From positions 270,390-334,389 of the forward strand of contig NZ_WQCG01000004.1 in assembly GCF_013032505.1 (NCBI RefSeq): a DNA stretch of 64,000 bases, given 5' to 3'. This stretch comes from Ruegeria atlantica. Lineage in GTDB: Bacteria > Pseudomonadota > Alphaproteobacteria > Rhodobacterales > Rhodobacteraceae. The notes below the pieces were generated by a model. That model was not told where the DNA came from. It saw only the letters and a list, made by a program, of their open reading frames with translations, and searched no databases. Below are positions 46,460 to 54,821 of this stretch, one piece after another. The stretch's first letter is position 1. Every line of letters begins with the position of its first letter. The translations under genes were made by a program, and so were the position numbers.

Positions 46460-47827
46460 ATGAAATACGAATCCCAAAAAATTGCCTACGCCTACTTTGC
46501 CGTAGCGATGGGCTTGTTCGCGATCCAGGTGATCGGCGGTCTGATCGCCGGCTGGATCTATGTATCGCCCAACTTCCTGAGCGAGCTTTTGCCGTTCAAC
46601 ATTGTGCGGATGCTACACACAAATGCGCTGATCGTCTGGTTGATCCTGGGCTTCTTCGGTGCGGCGTACTTCCTGATCCCGGAAGAGGCCGAGCGTGAAA
46701 TCCATTCGCCCATGCTGGCCTATTTGCAGTTGATCATTCTGGTGGTCGGAACATTGGGCGTGGTGCTGACCTATACCTTCAACCTGTTCGAGGGCAACTG
46801 GCTGCTGGGCAAAGAGGGGCGCGAGTTCCTTGAGCAACCCAAATGGGTCAAGGCCGGTATCGTCGTGGCTGCGCTGATCTTCCTTTACAACGTGTCGATG
46901 ACCGTTCTGAAGGGCAAGAAGACCGCGATCACCAACATCCTGCTGCTGGGCCTTTGGGGTCTGGCGCTGCTGTTCCTATTTGCCTTCTACAACCCGGGCA
47001 ACCTGTCCCTGGATAAGCAATACTGGTGGTATGTCGTCCACCTGTGGGTCGAAGGTGTGTGGGAACTGATCATGGCCTCGATCCTTGCCTACCTAATGCT
47101 GAAGCTGACCGGTGTGGACCGTGAGGTGGTCGAGAAATGGCTTTATGTCATCGTTGCGGCCGCGCTGTTTTCCGGCATCCTTGGAACTGGGCACCACTAC
47201 TACTGGATCGGTACCCCAGCGTACTGGCAGTGGATCGGTTCGATCTTCTCGAGCCTCGAAGTGATCCCGTTCTTCGCGATGATGGCCTTTGCTTTCGTCA
47301 TGGTCTGGAAGGGCCGCAGGGACCACCCCAACAAGGCCGCGCTTTTGTGGTCGCTGGGCTGTGCCACGCTGGCGTTCTTCGGTGCCGGTGTCTGGGGCTT
47401 CCTGCATACGCTGCACGGGGTAAACTACTACACCCACGGCACGCAGATCACCGCTGCGCACGGTCACCTGGCCTTCTACGGTGCCTATGTCTGCCTCAAC
47501 TTGGCGATCTTCAGCTATGCGATGCCGATCCTGAAGAACCGTGATCCGTACAATCAGGTGATGAACATGGGCAGCTTCTGGTTAATGACCAGCGGCATGG
47601 TCTTCATGACCTTTGTGCTGACCTTCGGCGGAACCGTGCAAACACACATGCAACGCGTGATCGGCGACTATTTCATGGACGTGCAAGACCAGATCGCCAT
47701 CTTCTACTGGATGCGCTTTGGGTCCGGCGTTGTGGTGGTCCTTGGTGCGCTGTTGTTCATCTACTCGGTTTGGGTGCCTCGCAAAGAGATCATCGAGCCG
47801 GGCGCTGCAGAAACCCCAGCGGAGTGA
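46460..47827 (+). CDS. norB: Nitric oxide reductase subunit B
   Basis: A 455-residue heme-copper-oxidase-fold protein with twelve membrane helices, reducing two NO to N2O at a heme b3-FeB site. Conserved histidines appear in RMLHTNALIVW, VVHLWVEGVWELI, GTGHHYYWIGTP and AAHGHLAFYGAYV; the E in WVEGVWE is the NorB-specific glutamate. ATG at 46460 after GGAG; the upstream frame from 46409 overlaps norC. Confidence 0.98.
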   Translation: MKYESQKIAYAYFAVAMGLFAIQVIGGLIAGWIYVSPNFLSELLPFNIVRMLHTNALIVWLILGFFGAAYFLIPEEAEREIHSPMLAYLQLIILVVGTLGVVLTYTFNLFEGNWLLGKEGREFLEQPKWVKAGIVVAALIFLYNVSMTVLKGKKTAITNILLLGLWGLALLFLFAFYNPGNLSLDKQYWWYVVHLWVEGVWELIMASILAYLMLKLTGVDREVVEKWLYVIVAAALFSGILGTGHHYYWIGTPAYWQWIGSIFSSLEVIPFFAMMAFAFVMVWKGRRDHPNKAALLWSLGCATLAFFGAGVWGFLHTLHGVNYYTHGTQITAAHGHLAFYGAYVCLNLAIFSYAMPILKNRDPYNQVMNMGSFWLMTSGMVFMTFVLTFGGTVQTHMQRVIGDYFMDVQDQIAIFYWMRFGSGVVVVLGALLFIYSVWVPRKEIIEPGAAETPAE

Positions 47828-47832
47828 TGAAT

Positions 47833-48642
47833 ATGGATGGCTCCTTGCAACTGAACGAGGGGGCGGCAAACGCCCCCTTCTACCTGCCCCAAAGCGATGA
47901 ATGTGATGTGTTCACTGCCGCTTACAACAACGACCTGCCGGTCCTGCTCAAAGGTCCGACGGGGTGCGGCAAGACACGCTTTGTGGCCCATATGGCCGCC
48001 CGTCTTGGCCGCCCGCTTTATACCGTTGCCTGTCACGATGATCTGGCCGCCGCTGACCTGATCGGGCGCTACCTGCTGAAGGGTGGAGAGACCGTCTGGG
48101 TTGATGGCCCCTTGACCCGCGCGGTGCGCGAAGGCGCGATCTGCTATCTCGACGAGGTGGTCGAGGCCCGCAAGGACGTCACTGTTGTATTGCACCCGCT
48201 GACCGACGACCGACGCATCCTGCCGATTGACCGCACCGGTGAAGAGCTTGAGGCTGCCCCCGGTTTCACGCTGGTCGCCTCATACAATCCCGGATACCAG
48301 AATATACTGAAAACCTTGAAACCCTCGACCCGCCAGCGGTTCATCTCGCTGGAGTTCGACTTTCCGTCGCCTCAGATGGAGGCCGAAGTCGTTGCGCAGG
48401 AAAGCGGTCTGCCGCTGGAACGCTGCAAGCCGTTGGTGCGCCTTGCAGGCAAGCTGCGCGGGCTCAAGGGTCAGGATCTTGAGGAAGGCGTCTCCACCCG
48501 TCTGGTTGTCTATGCCGCGACGTTGATCGCACATGGCATGTCCACCGACCACGCTATCCTTGCCGCAATGATCGAACCTTTAACTGATGACGAGGATATC
48601 AAACGCGGGCTCCTCGATCTTGTCACGGCTGTCTTTGGGTGA
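47833..48642 (+). CDS. norQ: NorQ, MoxR-type AAA ATPase for NO reductase activation
   Basis: A 269-residue AAA+ ATPase: Walker A GPTGCGKT, Walker B-like CYLDEVVEA, sensor in LVASYNPGYQ. With NorD it inserts non-heme iron (FeB) into NorB. GGAG lies 8 bases before the ATG at 47833; an ATG at 47827 overlapping the norB stop is the alternative. Confidence 0.95.
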   Translation: MDGSLQLNEGAANAPFYLPQSDECDVFTAAYNNDLPVLLKGPTGCGKTRFVAHMAARLGRPLYTVACHDDLAAADLIGRYLLKGGETVWVDGPLTRAVREGAICYLDEVVEARKDVTVVLHPLTDDRRILPIDRTGEELEAAPGFTLVASYNPGYQNILKTLKPSTRQRFISLEFDFPSPQMEAEVVAQESGLPLERCKPLVRLAGKLRGLKGQDLEEGVSTRLVVYAATLIAHGMSTDHAILAAMIEPLTDDEDIKRGLLDLVTAVFG

Positions 48643-48651
48643 GGCCGGCCG

Positions 48652-50574
48652 ATGGTCAAGATCGACTTTGAGCCATGGGAACCCGAAGAAACGATCGGGA
48701 AACTGTGGCACACCCTTGCCAGCCGTCTCGATGCACCCCAGGTGCATGATGGAGCCGCGGTCGACCTGTCACAGGTCGCGGGGCGGCTGGCCGTCCTCTT
48801 CCGAGGGCTTGGGGGTAGTCCGGGCGTCGAATTGCGCCCGGTCTCACCCGAGGTTTCACACCACCGCCTAAGTTGGCGCCGCCGTTTGGGAGCCGAGGTG
48901 GAATTGATGCCGCGCTCCTCGTTTGATGGTGAAGTGCTGCGCCTGCCAGACCGTCTGGCGGTTTTTCCAGTGCGCGAGGCAAACGGCGCATTGTATATCT
49001 GGCTGGCGGCCGCAGCCGCGCATGCCGGAACACGAATTGACGAAGATGACCCGCTGCGCGCCGATTTGCGAGCGCTGATCGCGGCGCAAAGCATGGTTGA
49101 AGCGACATTGGAAGGCGCCCCGGGCCTTCGCCCGCTTTACACCGAGCTTTGCAAAGGTGTTCTGCTTCAACGCGACACTCCCAACCTTCCGCCTGTCGAG
49201 GCGGCTGTCGAAGAGCTGATCCGGTACAGTCTGGGCGATCGGGCCGGATTGTCGGAGCAGGCCGAAAACCTTTTGGCGATGGACGATGAACTGACCGCAC
49301 CGCGGGGCTATCAACCGATGCGCCCGGTCCCACTGTGGCCCGAACTGCGTGCGGTTGGTTTTTCCGAACATAACGAGGTCGAAAACCCCGATACCGAGGG
49401 CCCGCCCGAAGAATCCGGCGAGAAAACTCACCGTGCCCGCCGTCGCAAATCCGATCAGGCGTCCCGCAGCGACAGCTTTATCCTACACAAGTTCGAGGCG
49501 ATCCTCAGTTGGGCCGAGTTCCTGAACATAAACCGGCGCATCGATGACGACGATCCAGACAACGCCAAAAAAGCCGCTGACGATCAGGAAGAGATTGGCC
49601 TTGGGCAGATCTCCAAGGCGCCGCCCACCAAGCTGAAACTGCATCTCGACCTCGCACCCGAGGATGTGAACCGCGAACGTTTATCGGGCCGTACCCTCTA
49701 TCCCGAATGGGATGTGCGTACGGGCCAGTATCTGCCCGATCACGTCAATGTTCTGCACTCGGATGCAGATATCCGCGAAGACGCGGCCGAGTTTGGCAAG
49801 GACCCAGCCACCGCCCGCCGTATCCGCGCGGTCAAGCGCCAGTTCGAGGCGTTGCGCCCCGGTCGTATCATGACACGCGGGCATCTGGATGGGGATCAAC
49901 TGGATATCGAGGCCGCCGTGCGGGCGCAGGTCGATCGTTGTGCAAATGGTGAAGGAACCGAGCGAATCTGGATGCAATCCCGTCCCGAAGCGCGCGATCT
50001 GGCGGTCTCGATCCTGCTGGATGTCAGCCGTTCAACAGAAAGTGCCGTCACTGGCCGTGCAGTCATCGACATCGAACGCGAGGCTTTGGCCGCGCTAGCC
50101 TGGGGCTTGAACGCTTGTGGCGACGATTTCGCCATTCACGCCTTCAGTTCACTGAAACGTCAGCGTGTTTTTGTTCAACGATGCAAACGGTTTGATGAGC
50201 CGATGGGAACGGCGGTCGAACAACGTATCGCCTCGCTGCGCCCCGGCCACTACACTCGGTTGGGGGCCGCGATCCGCCATTGCTCGGCCGAACTGGCAGC
50301 GCAGTCGCGCATGCGCCGCCTGTTGCTGGTCATCACTGATGGTAAGCCCAACGATCTTGACCACTACGAAGGCCGCCACGGTATCGAAGACACGCGGCAA
50401 GCCGTCCGCGAAGCACGCCGTGTGGGTCAATCGGTGTTCGGCGTCACCATCGACAAATCCGGCAAAAGCTGGTTCCCGCGTATGTTTGGGCAGGGCGGAT
50501 TCGCCGTCATCCCCGACCCGCACCGCCTGACAATGGCATTGCCACAAATTTACCGCCAACTGGTCGGCGCATGA
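48652..50574 (+). CDS. norD: NorD, von Willebrand A domain protein for NO reductase activation
   Basis: A 640-residue cytoplasmic protein. The C-terminal vWA domain holds the metal-dependent MIDAS motif DVSRSTES and later GHYTRLGAAIRH and LLLVITDGKPND. The N-terminal 400 residues are helical and charged. It is the partner of NorQ ATPase. Stop overlaps norE (ATGA). Confidence 0.95.
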   Translation: MVKIDFEPWEPEETIGKLWHTLASRLDAPQVHDGAAVDLSQVAGRLAVLFRGLGGSPGVELRPVSPEVSHHRLSWRRRLGAEVELMPRSSFDGEVLRLPDRLAVFPVREANGALYIWLAAAAAHAGTRIDEDDPLRADLRALIAAQSMVEATLEGAPGLRPLYTELCKGVLLQRDTPNLPPVEAAVEELIRYSLGDRAGLSEQAENLLAMDDELTAPRGYQPMRPVPLWPELRAVGFSEHNEVENPDTEGPPEESGEKTHRARRRKSDQASRSDSFILHKFEAILSWAEFLNINRRIDDDDPDNAKKAADDQEEIGLGQISKAPPTKLKLHLDLAPEDVNRERLSGRTLYPEWDVRTGQYLPDHVNVLHSDADIREDAAEFGKDPATARRIRAVKRQFEALRPGRIMTRGHLDGDQLDIEAAVRAQVDRCANGEGTERIWMQSRPEARDLAVSILLDVSRSTESAVTGRAVIDIEREALAALAWGLNACGDDFAIHAFSSLKRQRVFVQRCKRFDEPMGTAVEQRIASLRPGHYTRLGAAIRHCSAELAAQSRMRRLLLVITDGKPNDLDHYEGRHGIEDTRQAVREARRVGQSVFGVTIDKSGKSWFPRMFGQGGFAVIPDPHRLTMALPQIYRQLVGA

Positions 50575-51119
50575 GCGATACGTCCCTGATTGAAGAGCTT
50601 CCGGGTGAATTATTGATGTGGGTGCTCATTATCTCGGAATTACTGGTTTTCGGGGCGGGTCTTATCGCTTTCATGGGCATCCGCCTGACCGATCCTGCTG
50701 GTTTTGCCGAGGCGCAGTCGCACCTGCATCGTACCAGTGCTGCCTTCAACACAGCGGTGCTGGTCACCTCGGGGTTTCTTGCTGCTCAGGCGTTGCACTG
50801 GCGCAGGACGGCACGCCGTAGCGCCGCGCGTCTTGCCCTGATCGGTTCTGCCCTGTTGGGGGTCGTGTTCTTGATCATCAAAGGTATCGAATACACGGGC
50901 AAAGCGGCGCAGGGGATCACGTTTGAGACCCACCCGTTTTTTATGTTCTACTACCTGCTGACAGGGTTTCACGCCGCACATGTGTTGGCAGGAGTTGGTA
51001 TCCTGCTGCTCGTTGCCTGGCGCGACGATGTCCGTAACATCGAGGCAGGTGCGCAGTACTGGCACATGGTCGATCTGGTCTGGATCATGCTGTTTCCCGT
51101 GATCTACCTGCTGGGGTAA
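50571..51119 (+). CDS. norE: NorE, cytochrome c oxidase subunit III-like membrane protein
   Basis: A 182-residue protein with five membrane helices and the subunit III family segments LLMWVLIISELLVFG and YYLLTGFHAAHVLAG. It improves NO reductase activity or assembly. Overlaps norD by 4 bases. Confidence 0.92.
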   Translation: MSDTSLIEELPGELLMWVLIISELLVFGAGLIAFMGIRLTDPAGFAEAQSHLHRTSAAFNTAVLVTSGFLAAQALHWRRTARRSAARLALIGSALLGVVFLIIKGIEYTGKAAQGITFETHPFFMFYYLLTGFHAAHVLAGVGILLLVAWRDDVRNIEAGAQYWHMVDLVWIMLFPVIYLLG

Positions 51120-51124
51120 CGAGC

Positions 51125-51412
51125 ATGCGCGCCGCTTCATCTGTTCCCAAACTCTCCCGCCAATGGCCGCCGAGCACACTAAGACGCGCCTGGGTCACCC
51201 TGCTGGCACTCAGCTTGGCCTCAACGTTGCTGACCATGCTACCGGCGCCCCCGGCTTTTGTTGGCAGCGGCATTTTGATTCTCGCGCTCATCAAAGTCCG
51301 GGTAATCCTTGCGCGTTACCTGGACCTTGCCGGTAGCCCCACGTGGCTGCGCGGGTTCACTTTTGTCATGATCGCCTTCGGGTGCCTTATTCTGGCACTG
51401 TTCCTGATCTGA
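51125..51412 (+). CDS. norF: NorF, small membrane protein of NO reductase operon
   Basis: A 95-residue protein with a basic N-terminus and three short membrane helices, including the subunit IV-like ILILALIKVRVILARYLDL segment typical of NorF. It lies 5 bases after norE and ends the operon. Confidence 0.88.
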   Translation: MRAASSVPKLSRQWPPSTLRRAWVTLLALSLASTLLTMLPAPPAFVGSGILILALIKVRVILARYLDLAGSPTWLRGFTFVMIAFGCLILALFLI

Positions 51413-51430
51413 AGCCGTCCGCCATAGTTC

Positions 51431-52033
51431 CTATTGGATGCTTCGCCATTCAGAGCAGGTCAGTTGAATGATCCACTTTTCATCGAATGGATCGGACCCC
51501 CAGGCTCGGGCTGCGGGCGCAGTTTTCACGACAGGGTTGCTGCCGGACTTGTCGACGTATTGAAACTTGTGGTTGAGCGCGATTTCACCCTTTGGGCAGT
51601 ACGTTGCCCGCAGAACCGATTGAGCCAGATTAATAGCCGGGGTCTTGTTTTGAGAAGCGGAAAACGGCAAAAAGAACTGCGTTGAGTATTGTTCTTTTAA
51701 TCGGGCATGAAATTTCTTTGTGAACAGACGCGTACTTCCTTGAGCGCAGAGGTTTTCGGAAACCATAACGGTCACAGGCAAGGGGTCTCCGGTACCCGCT
51801 CGGGTGTATTGCGCCTTTGCACCACGTTTTGCTGAAATTTCGATTTTAGAAATGCCGCCCGTGTGTTGGATGACGATGTATCGACCTTTCTTGGGGTCCA
51901 GGCCATAGAAATCAGCGTCACCGCTGGCATGTTTCTTATAGTTGAATACGGGCAAGCGCTTCATGCTGGTGCAGGCACTAACTGCAGCGTGGCTCATGAG
52001 AACAAGAACCACAGCAGATAAAACAATCCTCAT
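51431..52033 (-). CDS. Unknown exported protein, translationally coupled to upstream lipoprotein
   Basis: A 200-residue protein of no family known to me. It has a signal peptide with a possible lipobox (VSAC, Cys22). The mature part is basic and beta-like, with several cysteines (Cys108 region LCAQG, TYCPKG, LTCSEW). The ATG at 52033 sits inside the stop of the upstream lipoprotein gene (ATGA). It converges with norF, 18 bases apart. Confidence 0.7.
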   Translation of the reverse strand: MRIVLSAVVLVLMSHAAVSACTSMKRLPVFNYKKHASGDADFYGLDPKKGRYIVIQHTGGISKIEISAKRGAKAQYTRAGTGDPLPVTVMVSENLCAQGSTRLFTKKFHARLKEQYSTQFFLPFSASQNKTPAINLAQSVLRATYCPKGEIALNHKFQYVDKSGSNPVVKTAPAARAWGSDPFDEKWIIQLTCSEWRSIQ

Positions 52034-52509
52034 TCGCAACTCACTTTCTTGATGTTATTTAACTCTTTGGGAAGATCGCATTTGCTGCGGGCATAAGGGA
52101 TTTTCCCGGATATCAGATTGAAGGGATCACCTTTTTGATAGGCAGTGACGAGATAGCCAGCCCGTCCTGTGTAATCGCAGCTCCAGGACCCGCCGCGCTG
52201 CAATGTTTGAGGGTTGAACGTGTTCGAACCGTAGCGATAGCAAATCTCGTCCAGCACGATTTTCCATTCACCCGACACAGCATTACGATTGCCCGGGTAC
52301 CAAAGAAAAGCCCGCCCATTAGGGTCCAGATATTCGATTTGATAGCCGTGGCCGGTGTCAAAGCTCGCATAGGTGTATCCTGCACTTGGGAAAGGAGTCT
52401 GAACTTCCTTTTGCGCACGCAATTCATCGAACATCTTGTCGCGTGGGGTTTCTCGACTGCACCCACTTGCGGCGAGGGCAATACAACCTAAGAGAATAAA
52501 GTGCTTCAT
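52030..52509 (-). CDS. Small lipoprotein, possibly DUF995-like
   Basis: A 159-residue lipoprotein with a clear lipobox (AASGC, Cys18). The segment GRAFLWYPGNRNAVSGEWKI followed by ICYRYG and SWSCDY resembles the DUF995 family of alphaproteobacteria from memory; function unknown. The ATG at 52509 comes after the hemA terminator; a much longer upstream frame is a shadow of hemA. Coupled to the next gene by an ATGA overlap. Confidence 0.7.
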   Translation of the reverse strand: MKHFILLGCIALAASGCSRETPRDKMFDELRAQKEVQTPFPSAGYTYASFDTGHGYQIEYLDPNGRAFLWYPGNRNAVSGEWKIVLDEICYRYGSNTFNPQTLQRGGSWSCDYTGRAGYLVTAYQKGDPFNLISGKIPYARSKCDLPKELNNIKKVSCE

Positions 52510-52552
52510 GTTGTCCGGATAGAACCAGAATTGGGCAGAAGTTTGTTGCATC

Positions 52553-52577
52553 AAAAAAGCCGCCTCGATGAGGCGGC
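52553..52577 (-). terminator. Rho-independent terminator of hemA
   Basis: On the minus strand GCCGCCTC and GAGGCGGC form a perfect 8-bp stem with a 3-base loop, followed by TTTTTT (complement of 52553-52558). It lies 27 bases after the hemA stop. Confidence 0.94.
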
Positions 52578-52603
52578 GATTTTGATACGAATGGGCGCGC
52601 TGA

Positions 52604-53827
52604 CTATTGCGCCGCCATAGGCATCCGCGCGATCTGGCAGCGTTGCCAAAGGGCCGACAGGGCGCTGACCAGATGGTCGATGTCCTCATCTGTATGCACG
52701 GGCGAAGGCGTGATCCGCAAACGCTCGGTTCCTTTTGGCACGGTGGGATAGTTGATCGGCTGGATGTAGATACCAAACTCTTCCAGCAGCGTGTCCGAGA
52801 TGAATTTGCATTTTACCGGATCGCTCACCATCACGGGGATGATGTGGCTTGGGTTGGGCAGGTGTGGAATTCCTTCGGCATCCAGCCGTGCACGGACCTG
52901 ATCCACGCGCGCCTTTTGCAGGTCACGCTCAGCGTTTGACTGTTTCAGATGCCGGATCGAGGCCGCCGCACCTGCCGCAATCGCAGGGGGAAGGGCGGTG
53001 GTAAAGATGAACCCGCTGGCAAAACTGCGCACGAAGTCGCACAGTGCGGCCGAAGCGGCGATATAGCCGCCGACTACGCCGAATGCTTTGCCCAACGTGC
53101 CTTCGATGACGGTCAGCCGATCCATTAACCCTTCGCGCTCGGCGATACCACCGCCGCGCTGGCCGTAAAGGCCTACGGCGTGGACCTCATCCAGATAGGT
53201 CATCGCGCCGTATTTGTCGGCCAGATCACAGATTTCCTTGATCGGAGCGATGTCGCCATCCATGGAATAGACTGATTCAAACGCAATCATCTTGGGAGCA
53301 TCGGGGGGCGCTGCAGCCAGTTTTGCCTCAAGATCTTCCAGATTGTTGTGCTTCCAGATCACCTTCTGTGCCCGCGAATGGCGGATGCCTTCGATCATCG
53401 AGGCATGGTTTAACGCGTCTGAAAAGACGATCAGACCCGGGATCTTAGCCGCCAAAGTTCCCAACGCGGCCCAGTTCGAAACGTAACCCGAAGTGAACAA
53501 AAGCGCGGCCTCTTTCCCATGCAGGTCGGCCAATTCGTTTTCCAGCAATACGTGGTCATGCGTCGTGCCCGAGATGTTGCGCGTGCCCCCCGCGCCTGCG
53601 CCGCAGCGATCCAGTGCGTCGTGCATGGCGCCAATGACATTCGGATGCTGGCCCATGCCCAGATAGTCATTGGAACACCAGATCCGCACGTCTCTTCGCA
53701 CGGTCCCGTCAGTTTGGCACGCGTTGGGGAACGCCCCACAGTGTCGTTGCAGATCTATGAAAACGCGATAGTTTCCTTCATCCCGCAGATCATCAAGGCT
53801 CTGGGTGAAAAATCGCTCGTAGTCCAT
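52604..53827 (-). CDS. hemA: 5-aminolevulinate synthase
   Basis: A 407-residue PLP enzyme condensing glycine and succinyl-CoA to 5-aminolevulinate, the first tetrapyrrole step in alphaproteobacteria. The PLP lysine is Lys247 in [21 protein letters not shown] holds the Asp that contacts the pyridine nitrogen, and [13 protein letters not shown] is the N-terminal signature. The ATG at 53827 gives the family N-terminus MDYERFF. A DNR/FNR-type box 63 bases ahead would raise heme supply when denitrification genes are on. Confidence 0.96.
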   Translation of the reverse strand: MDYERFFTQSLDDLRDEGNYRVFIDLQRHCGAFPNACQTDGTVRRDVRIWCSNDYLGMGQHPNVIGAMHDALDRCGAGAGGTRNISGTTHDHVLLENELADLHGKEAALLFTSGYVSNWAALGTLAAKIPGLIVFSDALNHASMIEGIRHSRAQKVIWKHNNLEDLEAKLAAAPPDAPKMIAFESVYSMDGDIAPIKEICDLADKYGAMTYLDEVHAVGLYGQRGGGIAEREGLMDRLTVIEGTLGKAFGVVGGYIAASAALCDFVRSFASGFIFTTALPPAIAAGAAASIRHLKQSNAERDLQKARVDQVRARLDAEGIPHLPNPSHIIPVMVSDPVKCKFISDTLLEEFGIYIQPINYPTVPKGTERLRITPSPVHTDEDIDHLVSALSALWQRCQIARMPMAAQ

Positions 53828-53889
53828 CTGACACACTCCCGGGAATACTGGCTTTGACCCCAGGTTAGGCAGACTGGCCGCGCGTTGAC

Positions 53890-53903
53890 ATGACAATTGT
53901 CAA
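53890..53903. promoter_or_regulatory. DNR/NnrR-type operator shared by hemA and the Crp/Fnr regulator
   Basis: ATGACAATTGTCAA fits the dyad with one change at the first base; TGACAATTGTCA is a perfect 12-base palindrome within it. It lies between divergent starts. Centred at -41.5 it predicts a 28-base hemA leader and a 71-base leader for the regulator. Confidence 0.75.
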
Positions 53904-54008
53904 GTTGCAGCAAAGGAAAAAGCTGGTGCAGAGGATTCAGGTTTGGCATAGCCATATGGCAAAGAATGTACCGGCCGAGAGATCGGCCAGGGAAAAAGGG
54001 GACCCTTC

Positions 54009-54701
54009 TTGGCCCATGAAACACAAAAGGCAATCGCCAGACAGTCGCTATTGCTGAAAAGCCTGCCAGAGCACCATATCGACAAACTGCTCAGTCATGC
54101 GATCTGGCGGCGTTACGACCGGGGCGAGACGATCTTTCTGCAGGAAGAAGAGGCTAAGGCCGTACACGTGGTTTTGGCGGGTTGGGTCAAGCTGTTTCGT
54201 ATGGCGCCAACCGGGGCCGAGGCCGTCGTCAGCGTCTTTACCCGTGGCGAAAGCTTTGGTGAGGCAGTCGCGCTGCGCAATGTGCCTTACCCTGTCTCAG
54301 CCGAGGCTGTTTCGGCCTGCGAAGTGATGCATATTCCCAGCCCGGTTCTTTTGTCCTTGATGCGCGAAGACCCGGAGATTGGCGTGTCGATCCTGGCCTC
54401 GACCTTTACCCATCTTCATTCACTGGTTGCGCAGCTAGAGCAACTCAAGGCTCAGACCGGCGCACAGAGGGTGGCCGAGTTTCTGCTGAACCTGTCCGAC
54501 AAGGTGTCCGGCGGCTGCGAAGTCGAACTGCCTTACGACAAGATGCTGATTGCCGGGCGCTTGGGCATGAAACCCGAAAGTCTGAGCAGGGCATTTTCGC
54601 GGCTCAAGCCGGTGGGCGTGAAAATCAATCGCAATCACGCCGAAATCGCGGATATCCAAAGCCTGCGTGACTACGCCGAAAGCGACTCGTCCGAAAAGTA
54701 G
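54009..54701 (+). CDS. Crp/Fnr family regulator of DNR/NnrR type
   Basis: A 230-residue regulator. The cAMP-receptor-like beta-barrel spans about residues 25-120 and the helix-turn-helix is IAGRLGMKPESLSRAFSRLK, whose E-x-x-S-R recognition pattern fits TTGA half sites. The N-terminal cysteine cluster of oxygen-sensing FNR is absent, so an NO-sensing, heme-using DNR or NnrR is the best reading. No ATG exists in frame after the upstream stop at 53949; the start appears to be TTG at 54009 behind AAAGGGGA, suggesting low translation. It probably binds the boxes before nos, nir, nnrS, nor and hemA. Confidence 0.88.
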   Translation: MAHETQKAIARQSLLLKSLPEHHIDKLLSHAIWRRYDRGETIFLQEEEAKAVHVVLAGWVKLFRMAPTGAEAVVSVFTRGESFGEAVALRNVPYPVSAEAVSACEVMHIPSPVLLSLMREDPEIGVSILASTFTHLHSLVAQLEQLKAQTGAQRVAEFLLNLSDKVSGGCEVELPYDKMLIAGRLGMKPESLSRAFSRLKPVGVKINRNHAEIADIQSLRDYAESDSSEK

Positions 54702-54821
54702 CGCATATTCCGCTTCGGCCGGGTTATTTGCGCAGACATTTCGAGCTATTTGCTAGCGTTTTTTTGCATATTTGTGTATAGTGCTGCCAGTTCTGCCGCT
54801 TATTTCGGCGGGGGGTGCAGC

